Of a stretch of DNA of 64,000 bases, positions 26,013 through 34,749 are shown in pieces. The number at the start of each line of letters is the position of its first letter. Positions within the stretch are counted from its first letter, which is position 1. The DNA comes from Parasediminibacterium sp046546515 (GTDB lineage Bacteria > Bacteroidota > Bacteroidia > Chitinophagales > Chitinophagaceae), in the NCBI RefSeq assembly GCF_046546515.1, contig NZ_JBKHKJ010000009.1, positions 90,678 to 154,677 of the forward strand, given 5' to 3'. The translations under genes and the position numbers were made by a program. The notes under the pieces were generated by a model. It made no database searches. It saw nothing but the letters and a program-made list of their open reading frames with translations, and had not been told where the DNA came from.

Positions 26013-27385
26013 TAAAATACTTCCGCCAACAACTCCCCCTGTGCAACCGTCTTTTGGTCACCCGTAATTAAATTCTTAATCACGCAAGTGCCTTCTTCCA
26101 ATTCTTTACTGCCTAAAATAATGGCATAAGAAATTTGTTTTTTCTCGGCATATTTAAACTGCTTGTCAAACTTGGTGGTTTCGTGATACAGTTCGCAACG
26201 TATATTTTTAGCCCTGAGTTGTTGCATCAACCCAAAGGCTTTTTTGCTTTCTGCCTCGCCCAAATTAAAAAACAATACTTGTGTACCTACCTGTACTGTT
26301 TCGGGGAATAGTTTTAGTTCCTCCATCACGTCATATATCCTATCAACCCCAAAACTGATGCCTACGCCAGGCACATTCGGCACTCCAAACAATCCTGTAA
26401 GGTCGTCGTACCTGCCACCACCGCCAATGCTGCCCATTTGCACGCCCTTGGCTTTTATCTCGAAAATGATGCCTGTGTAGTAATTAAGGCCACGGGCAAG
26501 GGTGAAGTCGGTTGTGAGTGATGAATTATGAGTTATAATTGGGGCATAGTTTAGGATGTATCCTATTTCGTTGATGCCTGTTTTGCCAGTTTCATTGTCT
26601 TTTAATAAACCGCCAATAGCTGCAATTTTTTCTTCGTTGCTGCCACTAATGGCGAGGTATTTTTCTATTGTAGTTATTTGTGTTTCATCCAAGCCACGCT
26701 GTGCTAGTTCTTCCTTTACTTTTTCTATGCCTATTTTGTCCAGCTTGTCTATGGCAATGGTAATATCTGTTAGCTTATCTACCCCGCCACATACCTCGGC
26801 CAATGCAGCTAGTATTTTTCGACTATTGATGCGTATTTCTACCTGAATGCCCAGTTTTTCAAACACAGTAGCATAAATATTTACCAACTCAACTTCATTT
26901 AGCAAGCTTTTACTCCCTACCACATCCGCATCGCATTGGTAAAACTCGCGGTAGCGGCCTTTTTGCGGCCTGTCTGCCCGCCATACTGGCTGTATCTGGT
27001 AACGTTTAAAGGGTAGAGTAAGCTGCCCATAGTTCATGGCCACATAGCGAGCAAAAGGTATGGTAAGGTCGTAGCGGAGGGCACGTTCCGTGATGCCCTT
27101 GGTGTTTTTGCCCTCCAGCACTTTTTCAAAATCGGCTTTTATTTGCGGGTGCTTGGCTATGTTGTCTAGCCCATTGTTCAGTATCTTAAAAATTAGCTTG
27201 TCGCCCTCCTCGCCATACTTGCCCATCAGGGTTTCTAGGTTTTCCATGGCTGGTGTTTCCAGCGGCGAAAAGCCATAAATTTCAAATACAGAACGGATAG
27301 TATTAAATATAAAATTGCGCTTGCGTACCACGTCTGCTGAAAAATCCCTTGTGCCTTGTGGTATGCTTGCCGATGTTTTTGCCAT
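26012..27385 (-). CDS. hisS: Histidyl-tRNA synthetase
   Basis: A 457-residue class II synthetase. The ATG at 27385 (MAKTSASIPQGTRDF) is the correct start; a TTG at 27436 would add 17 unrelated residues. Motif 1 is ETPAMENLETLMGKYGEEGD, motif 2 is RPQKGRYREFYQCDAD, the histidine A motif is LARGLNYYTG, and motif 3 is GVGISFGVDRIYDVM. A C-terminal anticodon-binding domain follows. Just before LARGLNYYTG the stretch ITHNSSLTTDF is encoded by DNA that resembles the dispersed TAATTCATAACTCAT repeats, perhaps an in-frame repeat insertion. Confidence 0.97.
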   Translation of the reverse strand: MAKTSASIPQGTRDFSADVVRKRNFIFNTIRSVFEIYGFSPLETPAMENLETLMGKYGEEGDKLIFKILNNGLDNIAKHPQIKADFEKVLEGKNTKGITERALRYDLTIPFARYVAMNYGQLTLPFKRYQIQPVWRADRPQKGRYREFYQCDADVVGSKSLLNEVELVNIYATVFEKLGIQVEIRINSRKILAALAEVCGGVDKLTDITIAIDKLDKIGIEKVKEELAQRGLDETQITTIEKYLAISGSNEEKIAAIGGLLKDNETGKTGINEIGYILNYAPIITHNSSLTTDFTLARGLNYYTGIIFEIKAKGVQMGSIGGGGRYDDLTGLFGVPNVPGVGISFGVDRIYDVMEELKLFPETVQVGTQVLFFNLGEAESKKAFGLMQQLRAKNIRCELYHETTKFDKQFKYAEKKQISYAIILGSKELEEGTCVIKNLITGDQKTVAQGELLAEVF

Positions 27386-27418
27386 TATTCTAACTTTTTT
27401 TGTTACCGTATCATTTAT

Positions 27419-27542
27419 ATTGCCACAAAGGTTCAAAGGCTCAAAGTAGCACGAAGAAAAAAAGCAAAAGGATTAAATACCTTTCATTTTTTCCTTCAAA
27501 CCTTTGTGCTAATTTGTGTCTTCGTGCCTTCGTGGCATATTT
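27419..27542. repeat. Foldback repeat, GCCAC-AAGGCAC family (copy 4)
   Basis: Left arm TGCCACAAAGGTTCAAAGGC then TCAAAG, right arm GTGTCTTCGTGCCTTCGTGG then CA. It lies between hisS and the phosphatase gene. Confidence 0.78.
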
Positions 27543-27559
27543 ACTCCAATTGCACTTGT

Positions 27560-28030
27560 TTATCCTTTTTCGGAATGGGAATACTTTTTTATGATTTGGT
27601 CGCAGGCTTTGCCTATCATGGCATATACTGCTTTAAAATCTTCTATGCCGCCATACCATGGGTCTGGCACTTCCCGGTTTTCGTGGGGGTATAGCTCGTT
27701 GAGCAATAGGTCTATTTTTGTTTCGTCCCACAAGCTGCCTGCCATGCGCTTTACATCCGCATAGTTGCTGCTGTCCATCACATATATCTTGTCAAAATCC
27801 GTAAAGTCTGTTTTCCTGAATTGGCGGCAATGCTGCCCGCTAATATCCACCCCATTTTGTTTGGCTACTTTTTGCGATAAAACATGCGGTGCTTCGCCTA
27901 CATGGTAGTTGGCTGTGCCGGCACTGTCCACCTGCCAGCCTAATCCTGCTGCATCGGCTTTTGCTTGCAAAATGCCCTCGGCCAGCGGGCTTCGGCAAAT
28001 GTTCCCCAAACAAACCATCAATACTTTCAT
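27560..28030 (-). CDS. Low-molecular-weight protein-tyrosine phosphatase
   Basis: A 156-residue LMW-PTP. The ATG at 28030 (MKVLMVCLGNICRSPLAEG) puts the catalytic P-loop C-x5-R-S at residues 7-14, as in all members; the open frame extends to a TTG at 28048. The general acid Asp lies in VPDPWYGG near the C-terminus. It is cytoplasmic and hydrolyses phosphotyrosine or other small phosphates. No tyrosine kinase or exopolysaccharide cluster is next to it, so its partner is unknown. Confidence 0.93.
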   Translation of the reverse strand: MKVLMVCLGNICRSPLAEGILQAKADAAGLGWQVDSAGTANYHVGEAPHVLSQKVAKQNGVDISGQHCRQFRKTDFTDFDKIYVMDSSNYADVKRMAGSLWDETKIDLLLNELYPHENREVPDPWYGGIEDFKAVYAMIGKACDQIIKKYSHSEKG

Positions 28031-28065
28031 GGGGCAAATGTAAAGCAAAGAGCAACTATATGTAC

Positions 28066-28172
28066 AGCCACGAAGGCTAAAAGTAGCACTAAGAAAAAAT
28101 AAGAATCAATAGTTTATCTTTATCTTACTTCAAAACTTTGTGCCTCTTTGCGACTTCCTGCGTTCGTGGCAT
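28066..28172. repeat. Foldback repeat, GCCAC-AAGGC family (copy 5)
   Basis: Left arm GCCACGAAGGCTAAAAGTAG then CACTAAG; right arm CTTTGTGCCTCTTTGCGACT then TCCTGCGTTCGTGGC. Confidence 0.72.
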
Positions 28173-28198
28173 GTTACCCCAAATTATAGCTGAATATC

Positions 28199-29011
28199 TT
28201 ACTCCCTTTTGCCCATGCCGAATGTAACCCCAAGGCTTAATATCCATTCGTAAGTGCCGAAAGCCTGCTTGGCTGTGCCCTCATACACTTTGAGGTTGCT
28301 GTATCGGGCATAATCTAGCTTTTGGGCATACTCTAAGTAAACACTTTTGAAAAAAGTGGCCCGTACCGCCCCTTCAACACCCATGTTCCATCCACCAAAC
28401 TGGAAACCTTGTGCATTTTCTTGCCCAAACAGTTTGTTCTGCACATGAGGTATTACGGGGCCAATGCCTGCTTTGCCAAAAGCATCTACCCTTACATTCC
28501 TGTTGGCCGATTCGTAAAAATTCCACCGCTTAGTAAGGTTGAACAGCAGGAAATTAGCCCCATTGTTCAGGTAATAATAAAACCCGTTGCCTTCCCTAAA
28601 TGAAATAGTAGTATCCACCTGCCTGCCTTGCAGCTTTCCTACAAGCCGGGCATCCTGCTCGGCAAAAATGAATTTGGTATGGTCAAAATTTATTTCCCAG
28701 CCCAGCCCTCTTTTCTTATTGAAAATATACCCCAGCCTGTAGTTGTACTGTGGTATAGAGAGTGCAATATGAAAAAGCCCTTCATCCCACCCTGGATGGT
28801 CGTGCCCAGAAATGCCTTTAAAAGTGTAGTCATTATCCAAACTAGATTGTTTTACCCGCACATTGCTATGGGTGTACCATTCCTTGTTGTACCCCCATGA
28901 AAAATAAAATTGGCCTTTCCTTTCTTTCTTTTTTTTGGCTTGTTGCGCCTGAACAGATAAGGCAGCAATAACAACAATAAACAGTAGTAATAATTTTTTA
29001 AGTATCTGCAT
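28199..29011 (-). CDS. Predicted outer-membrane beta-barrel protein, function unknown
   Basis: A 270-residue protein with a signal peptide (cleavage after SVQAQ) followed by KKKKERKGQFYFSWGYNKEW. The rest alternates aromatic-rich amphipathic strands such as GFYYYLNNGANFLLFNLTKRW and a terminal strand TYEWILSLGVTFGMG, which fits an outer-membrane barrel of the kind common in Bacteroidota. I cannot name a family or ligand. It stands alone on the minus strand behind a repeat-filled gap. Confidence 0.7.
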   Translation of the reverse strand: MQILKKLLLLFIVVIAALSVQAQQAKKKKERKGQFYFSWGYNKEWYTHSNVRVKQSSLDNDYTFKGISGHDHPGWDEGLFHIALSIPQYNYRLGYIFNKKRGLGWEINFDHTKFIFAEQDARLVGKLQGRQVDTTISFREGNGFYYYLNNGANFLLFNLTKRWNFYESANRNVRVDAFGKAGIGPVIPHVQNKLFGQENAQGFQFGGWNMGVEGAVRATFFKSVYLEYAQKLDYARYSNLKVYEGTAKQAFGTYEWILSLGVTFGMGKRE

Positions 29012-29286
29012 GATTAAATTTAAAATAAAGAAAGGTGCTTGTGGGTTGAAAAAAATGGATATAAAAAACAGAAACCCAAGGGTTGCAAATATAAAGTAGC
29101 CTTTTGTTACAATAAATCTAAGGCTAATTCTTTTTTTGAGGCGCTGGTGAGTGCCAACTTAATATTGCCTGCAGCTTTGATTGTAGACATAATGAAAACT
29201 TCTATGACCCATATTCAGGGGCGTTGCTCGCTTGCTTTTGCTAATTTTTAGTGCCCTGAATTTATTTTTTAGGCATTCCTGCATAC

Positions 29287-29655
29287 TAACTCATTGAAAT
29301 ACAGGGCTTTATTGTTTTAAACAATGAGTGATTTGTGAGTGAAACGTGAGTGTTTTTTGAGTGATTTTTGAGTGATTCATGAGTGAAAAGTGAGTGATTT
29401 GTGAGTGAAAAGTGAGTGCTTTTTCGTTTTTTTTTTTTGAGTACAGATGTAGTTTATAATGACGTTTTTTTGTATGTTAAAAAGTAGCCTACAGGGCAGA
29501 GAACCAAGGCTAGCGCAACCACAAGGATTGAACCAACGAAAACAAGGGGGCATATACTACAAAGTTGGGATTGATTTGGGACCTGTGCAAAAGAACAATC
29601 CTATATGGGGGAAATATGCCCCCATAAGTAGCCAAAAATGCCCCCATGGTGGGGG
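29287..29655 (+). repeat. 11-bp-array element, family B, copy B1
   Basis: Header TAACTCATTGAAATACAG (29287-29304), then an array at 29326-29424: GAGTG occurs nine times at exactly 11-base steps, separated by 6-base spacers such as ATTTGT, AAACGT, TTTTTT and AAAAGT. The tail CTACAAAGTTGG leads to a hairpin module at 29598-29655 starting ATCCTATATGGGGGAAATAT. No gene is seen in 29012-29784. Confidence 0.87.
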
Positions 29656-29727
29656 AAAACCTACGTTATATTAACGGCTTCAAACTAACCAGTACCTCAA
29701 AAAAAATTAGCTCTCGCAATTCCTAAT

Positions 29728-29757
29728 TTATAATTCCTAATTCATAACCTACCTTTG
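29728..29757 (+). promoter_or_regulatory. Candidate promoter of the beta-lactamase gene
   Basis: TACCTTTG at 29750-29757 is a perfect match to the Bacteroidota -7 motif TANNTTTG, with TTA (one off TTG) 19 bases upstream at 29728-29730. The ATG follows 28 bases later. Confidence 0.45.
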
Positions 29758-29784
29758 CCACTCATTTAAAAATTGCAACTATTA

Positions 29785-30618
29785 ATGGTTAATAAATGCT
29801 CATTTACCGCTTTGCTGCTTATTGTTTTGTTTCTTGCTGCCTGCTCCCCCAACAACGTAACCATTGACAGTAGCCTAAAAGCCTATTTCGACAGCAGCAA
29901 GGTAGATGGCTGCTTTGGCTTGTACGACAATGGCTCTGGGCAGTTTACTATTTACAACCTTAATAGGTACAAAGACAGTGCTTACCTACCTGCTTCTACT
30001 TTTAAAATTGTAAACTCGCTAGTTGGTATAGAAATTGGCCGTATTGTAAATGAGCGGATGGTGATAAAGTGGGATGGGGTGGTAAGGATATTCCCCGGCG
30101 GCGACACTGCCAAAGCCTGGAACAAAGACCTGACAATGGAAGAAGCATTTAAGGCTTCTGCAGTGCCTTATTACCAAGAAGTAGCAAGGCGCATTGGCCG
30201 CGACACGATGCAGCACTGGCTAGACAGCCTGAAATATGGCAACAAAAAAATAGGCAGCCATATAGATAGTTTTTGGCTAGACAACACATTGAAAATAACC
30301 CCCGATGAACAACTAGGGCTGGTAAAAAAACTATATTTCGGGCAGTTGGGCTTTCAAAAGCGCACGCAGGACATCGTGAAAAAAGTAATGCTGCAAGAAA
30401 GCAATGCCAACTACAGGCTAAGCTATAAAACAGGCTGGGGCTTTAAAGAAAATGGCAACAGCGTTGGCTGGACGGTAGGCTGGATTGAAGAAAACCATCA
30501 CCCCTATTTCTTTGTCTTGAACATTGAAGGGCCGCATATAATGGATATGCCTACCATCAGGAAAAACATATTGACAAGCATTTTGAAGAAAGAGGATTTT
30601 TTTGAAGGCCGGAAATAG
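29785..30618 (+). CDS. Class D (OXA-type) beta-lactamase, lipoprotein
   Basis: A 277-residue serine beta-lactamase. The ATG at 29785 gives a short signal with lipobox LAAC (Cys20), so the enzyme is probably membrane-anchored. All class D motifs are present: S71-T-F-K74, S125-A-V127, Y151-G-N153, W164 in FWLDN, and K215-T-G217. The set implies an active penicillinase-type enzyme that hydrolyses beta-lactams in the periplasm. No resistance-gene cluster, integron or IS lies next to it and flanks are repeats only, so it appears to be a chromosomal gene rather than an acquired one. Confidence 0.92.
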   Translation: MVNKCSFTALLLIVLFLAACSPNNVTIDSSLKAYFDSSKVDGCFGLYDNGSGQFTIYNLNRYKDSAYLPASTFKIVNSLVGIEIGRIVNERMVIKWDGVVRIFPGGDTAKAWNKDLTMEEAFKASAVPYYQEVARRIGRDTMQHWLDSLKYGNKKIGSHIDSFWLDNTLKITPDEQLGLVKKLYFGQLGFQKRTQDIVKKVMLQESNANYRLSYKTGWGFKENGNSVGWTVGWIEENHHPYFFVLNIEGPHIMDMPTIRKNILTSILKKEDFFEGRK

Positions 30619-30656
30619 TATAGTGTTACTATTCCACCCGTCGGATATAATTTTTT

Positions 30657-30783
30657 AGCCACAAAAACACGAAGAAACACTAAGAAAAATAAGGGTAAAA
30701 GATATTGCTACATAAGAGTTTTCTTCTTTTTCTTTTCTTCTTCCCTTAACCTTTGTGCTTCTTTGTGCCTTCGTGGCAGATTA
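30657..30783. repeat. Foldback repeat, GCCAC-AAAACACGAAG family (copy 6)
   Basis: Left arm AGCCACAAAAACACGAAGAA then ACACTAAG; right arm CCTTTGTGCTTCTTTGTGCC then TTCGTGGC. It is followed by ATTAACCAAACTTGTACC, which also follows the copy at 40272-40318. No gene in 30619-30914. Confidence 0.78.
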
Positions 30784-30914
30784 ACCAAACTTGTACCTGA
30801 GTAGTAGCCTATTTTCTTTCTTCCCTTTTTGAAAACTTATATAGCGAGCAGTTGCCAAACATGCTGTAAATTCATTTTCTTTGCATATACAGCACAATAA
30901 ATTTAAAATGCTAA

Positions 30915-32153
30915 ATGCTTGCAATTACATTGAATAAGCTGAGGGGAGCAGCAACAAGTTTTATATCAAAAAAAGTGCATATTGGCCTTTGGCATATAAG
31001 TATGCCTGTATTTATATGGTTTTTACTAACCATTGTAGCGGTGCTGCTGGAAATGAGTAGGGGCATAGACGATATTAACAATTATATTATATACAAACAA
31101 GTTTTTTGGCATCTTACAAAGCACCAGAACCTATTTGCAACCTACCCAAATGAATATTGGGACTTAAACCATTATGGGCCATTATTTGCCATTGTAATTG
31201 CCCCTTTTGCCCTGATGCCTGTTTATATAGGATGCTTTTTTTGGTGTATTGCCAACGCATGGGTTTTGTATTGGGCCATACAAAAATTGCCTATAGCCAA
31301 TGCTGCAAAAATGAGTATTTACCTGATTGCCGCTGTAGAGCTAATGACCTCTATACATAATGTGCAGTTCAATGCCATGATTACAGGCTTTATTATACTA
31401 TCGTTTGTATTTGTAGAAGAAGGTAACGATTTTTGGGCAACTTTTTTTATAGTAATAGGCTTCCTTACCAAAATTTATGGCATTGGTGGGTTAGCCTTTT
31501 TTCTATTTAGCAAAAACAAAATACGCTTTATTTGGTCATTTGTTTTTTGGCTAGTCATATTGTTTGCCTTGCCTGTTATCATTACATCCCCTGCTTTCCT
31601 AGTACAATCTTATAAAGATTGGTACAGTAGCTTGGTAGAAAAAAACATAGCCAACATCAACCTGTCGGCTGTTGGCGGCATGCAGGATATTAGTGCCATG
31701 GGTTTTATACGCCGTGTTTCGCATTATTACAGTATGCCTAGTTGGTGGGTGCTTGCACCTGCTATGTTACTATATGTTTTACCAATTATTAGGTTTAAAC
31801 AATATCAACATTTGCCATTTAGGCTGTTGTATTTGGCTATAACCTTAATTGGCGTGGTGGTGCTTAGCTCCTCTGCCGAAAGCCCTACTTATGTTATTGC
31901 AGTTGTGGGCGTGGCTATATGGTTTATTGCACAGGAAAAACCCTTGTCAAGCTGGAAAAAATGGCTACTTTGTTTTGTAATTATTTTTACTAGCTTTTCT
32001 TCAACAGATTTTTTCCCCCCATATGTACGGCAGCATTTTATCACGGCATATAGCATTAAGGCGTTGCCATGTAGCTTGGTTTGGCTAGCTACGGCATATC
32101 AATTGTTAGTTTCCGGGTTTTCAGTTTCTCAAGCCAAAATTGCAGAAGGATGA
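30915..32153 (+). CDS. Polytopic membrane glycosyltransferase (GT87/DUF2029-type)
   Basis: A 412-residue integral membrane protein with about ten hydrophobic segments. A first loop after TM1 contains DDINNYIIYK, and LNHYGPLFAIVIAPFALMP resembles the PPxxxxxxxPF region of GT87/DUF2029 family enzymes that use polyprenyl-phosphate sugars. It probably transfers a sugar on the outer face of the inner membrane. Its TGA overlaps the start of the next gene (ATGA), giving a tightly coupled three-gene unit with a GT2 and a deacetylase. Acceptor and sugar are unknown. Confidence 0.75.
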   Translation: MLAITLNKLRGAATSFISKKVHIGLWHISMPVFIWFLLTIVAVLLEMSRGIDDINNYIIYKQVFWHLTKHQNLFATYPNEYWDLNHYGPLFAIVIAPFALMPVYIGCFFWCIANAWVLYWAIQKLPIANAAKMSIYLIAAVELMTSIHNVQFNAMITGFIILSFVFVEEGNDFWATFFIVIGFLTKIYGIGGLAFFLFSKNKIRFIWSFVFWLVILFALPVIITSPAFLVQSYKDWYSSLVEKNIANINLSAVGGMQDISAMGFIRRVSHYYSMPSWWVLAPAMLLYVLPIIRFKQYQHLPFRLLYLAITLIGVVVLSSSAESPTYVIAVVGVAIWFIAQEKPLSSWKKWLLCFVIIFTSFSSTDFFPPYVRQHFITAYSIKALPCSLVWLATAYQLLVSGFSVSQAKIAEG

Positions 32154-33082
32154 AAAAAAATGTTTCCATAGTAATACCTGTTTATAATGAAGCAAAAAAT
32201 ATAGCTAATATCCTGCGTGCAATAAACAATGTGCTTCAGCCTATGCAGGCAAAATATAGCTTCACTGTTACTTTTATTGACGACGGCAGCAGAGATGGCA
32301 CCCTGCAGGTAATAAAAGAACAGGCGGCAAAGAACCAACATATTTTTTTTGTGTCTTTTTCTAAAAACTTCGGGCATCAAAATGCCCTCAAAGCTGGCTT
32401 TGATGTAAGCAATGCGGATTGCGTGATAACAATGGATGGCGATTTGCAGCACCCGCCCGAATTGCTAGCACCTATGCTAGAGCAATGGGAAACAGGTTCT
32501 GACGTTGTTTTTACGGTACGGCAAGACCAAAAGGAACTGTCGTATTTCAAGCGGAAGTCGAGCATGTGGTTCTATAATGTTTTAAATAGCCTTAGCGATA
32601 TAGAAATAGAAAGCGGTACGGCCGATTTCAGGTTAATGGACAAAAGGGTAGTGGACATACTTAAAACATTTGAAGAAGTTGACCTTTTTTGGCGTGGGCT
32701 GGTAAAATGGCTTGGTTTTAAGCAGTCGTCCATAGAATATATGCCCGCCGAACGAACTGAAGGGCAAAGCAAATATACCTACAAAAAAATGGTGCAGTTT
32801 GCACTAAAAGGCATTACTTCTTTTAGCACCAAGCCATTATCTATCGCCATATATGTTGGCTTTACTTTTTCACTATTGTCTTTGCTTTATGTGCCGTATG
32901 TATTGTACAGTTTGTGGAGGGGGAACAATTTAAGCGGTTGGGCTAGCATTATTGTAACAATCGCTTTTTTTGGGGGCTTGCAGCTAACTATTTTGGGCAT
33001 CATTGGTATGTACCTAGGCAAATTATTTATCCAAAGCAAAAACAGGCCGCACTATATTATTAATGAAACAAACATTAAGTGA
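32150..33082 (+). CDS. Family 2 glycosyltransferase (DPM1/GtrB/ArnC-type)
   Basis: A 310-residue GT2 enzyme. I use the ATG at 32150 (MKKNVSIVIPVYNEAKNIA), which overlaps the preceding stop; the frame is open from 32081. The nucleotide site FIDDGSRDGT and the DxD region ITMDGDLQHPPE are intact, and two C-terminal membrane segments (PLSIAIYVGFTFSLLSLLYV and IIVTIAFFGGLQLTILGIIG) anchor it. This layout charges undecaprenyl phosphate with a sugar in the cytoplasm, so it could supply the upstream GT87 enzyme. It is coupled to both neighbours. Confidence 0.92.
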   Translation: MKKNVSIVIPVYNEAKNIANILRAINNVLQPMQAKYSFTVTFIDDGSRDGTLQVIKEQAAKNQHIFFVSFSKNFGHQNALKAGFDVSNADCVITMDGDLQHPPELLAPMLEQWETGSDVVFTVRQDQKELSYFKRKSSMWFYNVLNSLSDIEIESGTADFRLMDKRVVDILKTFEEVDLFWRGLVKWLGFKQSSIEYMPAERTEGQSKYTYKKMVQFALKGITSFSTKPLSIAIYVGFTFSLLSLLYVPYVLYSLWRGNNLSGWASIIVTIAFFGGLQLTILGIIGMYLGKLFIQSKNRPHYIINETNIK

Positions 33083-33855
33083 TGCGGCATATTTTATTGA
33101 GTTTTGACGTGGAAGAATTTGACATGCCGCTGGAGTATAACCAACCGATTGCCCTAAGCGAGCAATTGGAAATAGGCAGGCTAGGGCTTGAAGCAATTAT
33201 GCCTTTTTTAAAAGATAAAAACATAACTGCCACTCTTTTTACAACCGCTACTTACGCTATCCATTTCCCCGATACCATCAGGCAGCTAGCAACGCAGCAC
33301 GAAATTGCATCGCATACTTATTATCATTCCGAGTTTGAAAATAAGCATCTCCTAGCATCAAAACTAAAACTAGAAGCCATTACAGGCAAACCCGTAACAG
33401 GCTTGCGTATGCCCCGAATGCGAAAGGTAGAAATGAGTGAGGTGATAAAAGCAGGGTATGCCTACGATTCGTCTATAAACCCAACATGGCTTCCTGGCAG
33501 ATACAACAACAGGCACTTGCCCCGCACAAAGTACATTGATGATGGCATGGTACGCATACCGGCATCGGTAAGCCCCAACTTGCGTATCCCTTTGTTTTGG
33601 CTGGCTTTTAAAAATTTCCCTTACGCTGCTTTCAAAAGTTTGGCATTGCAAACTTTGCGGAAAGACAGCTATATATGCCTTTATTTCCACCCATGGGAAT
33701 TTACAGATGCCATAAAAGAAACGGCATTGCCTGTCTACACAAAAAGATGGTGCGGACAGCAATTGGTTGATAGGTTAGGTTGGTTGATAAAAGACTTGGC
33801 GAAAGAAGGGGAGTTTGTTTCGATGCAGCAATGGTTGGAAGATGGGTATTTGTAG
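33082..33855 (+). CDS. Polysaccharide deacetylase family protein
   Basis: A 257-residue NodB-type protein. The ATG at 33082 overlaps the previous TGA by one base; a GTG lies just before at 33079. LLSFDVEEFDMP carries the catalytic and metal Asp region, IASHTYYHSEF the two metal His residues, and YICLYFHPWEF the C-terminal His motif. There is no signal peptide, so it is cytoplasmic or acts on a lipid-linked sugar. Together with GT87 and GT2 it suggests trimming of an N-acetyl sugar in envelope glycan building. Substrate unproven. Confidence 0.88.
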   Translation: MRHILLSFDVEEFDMPLEYNQPIALSEQLEIGRLGLEAIMPFLKDKNITATLFTTATYAIHFPDTIRQLATQHEIASHTYYHSEFENKHLLASKLKLEAITGKPVTGLRMPRMRKVEMSEVIKAGYAYDSSINPTWLPGRYNNRHLPRTKYIDDGMVRIPASVSPNLRIPLFWLAFKNFPYAAFKSLALQTLRKDSYICLYFHPWEFTDAIKETALPVYTKRWCGQQLVDRLGWLIKDLAKEGEFVSMQQWLEDGYL

Positions 33856-33962
33856 CCACAAAGCCTAATAAGCAAAAAGAAAAAAACTATGTGCCAATAC
33901 AAGCAATTAATTTTTATCCCTTTGTTTATTTGATAGGTTTATTTTCGGGGGCAGTCATAAAA

Positions 33963-34005
33963 AAAGAAGCGCAAGTATTTTAGCAAACGCTTGCGCTTCT
34001 TTTTT
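33963..34005. terminator. Bidirectional terminator between deacetylase and membrane protein genes
   Basis: GAAGCGCAAG (33966-33975) pairs with CTTGCGCTTC (33990-33999) with an A-run before and a T-run after, so it can stop transcription from both converging genes. Confidence 0.85.
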
Positions 34006-34025
34006 GCCATACTTGGCATTTGGAA

Positions 34026-34328
34026 TTAAAAATTATTCAGTAGCCCTGTCAATACAAATGTAAATACATACAACAAGGTTGTAATGAACGAGAAAAGCCT
34101 GATAAAGGCAACGCTATCAGTCATTTGCTTGATTACAAAACTTGCAATCATTGCAAAAATAGCGGTTACAAACCCAATGACCATTAATGTATGCCCCAAG
34201 GTAATGCTCACAATATTGGTTGGTACTTTGTCAAAGTCGCAAAACATTAGGAATACATATAATAAAAAGCTTGTACAAAGCACAACAATTGTTGCTTCGC
34301 TTATTTTGTTGTAAGTTGATGTTGTCAT
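34026..34328 (-). CDS. Small three-helix membrane protein, function unknown
   Basis: A 100-residue protein with three hydrophobic segments (TIVVLCTSFLLYVFLMF, TLMVIGFVTAIFAMIASFVI, FITTLLYVFTFVLTGLL) and short polar loops; no charged residues that suggest catalysis. I do not recognise a family. It ends 20 bases from a bidirectional terminator and is followed upstream by a 535-base gene-free gap. Confidence 0.65.
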   Translation of the reverse strand: MTTSTYNKISEATIVVLCTSFLLYVFLMFCDFDKVPTNIVSITLGHTLMVIGFVTAIFAMIASFVIKQMTDSVAFIRLFSFITTLLYVFTFVLTGLLNNF

Positions 34329-34749
34329 GTTTATCAGTATTAAATTGTGAAAAATCGTATCGCTATTTTAATTTGTTGAAAATTTTCTATTTTATTTATG
34401 TTTCATGCAGCGTTATTGAAAAAGCATTTGTCCTATTTATAATGTCTTATACAAAGTTGTAAGCACAAATTTTGAAACGAATTTTTAAGTTTACTGTAAG
34501 CTATATCCAAAATAAGGCACAATTTGTTATGCGATTAACTCTTAATTAAAAGTTAAAAACAACAGCTAGTGAATTGCTATTTTCATGCCAACATTTAAAG
34601 TTTGCAATTCAAAATTGATAATCTTTGTCCTACTGCTGAATTTCTTTGCAATTTTCTGTGCTTTCCGCCCTTGTATTTCACCCAACAAGTATGTATTTTA
34701 TTTATCCCTTAATAATCTTTTGCACTTTGAATAAATTAATTAATAATTT

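Noticed and set aside
29459..29674. 71-codon plus-strand frame in the B1 tail
   Set aside because: It runs through the shared hairpin module and is not conserved as a frame in C1, C2 or B2.
34586..34735. 49-codon hydrophobic plus-strand frame (MPTFKVCNSK...)
   Set aside because: AT-rich gap, no promoter or terminator support; such hydrophobic frames are expected by chance.
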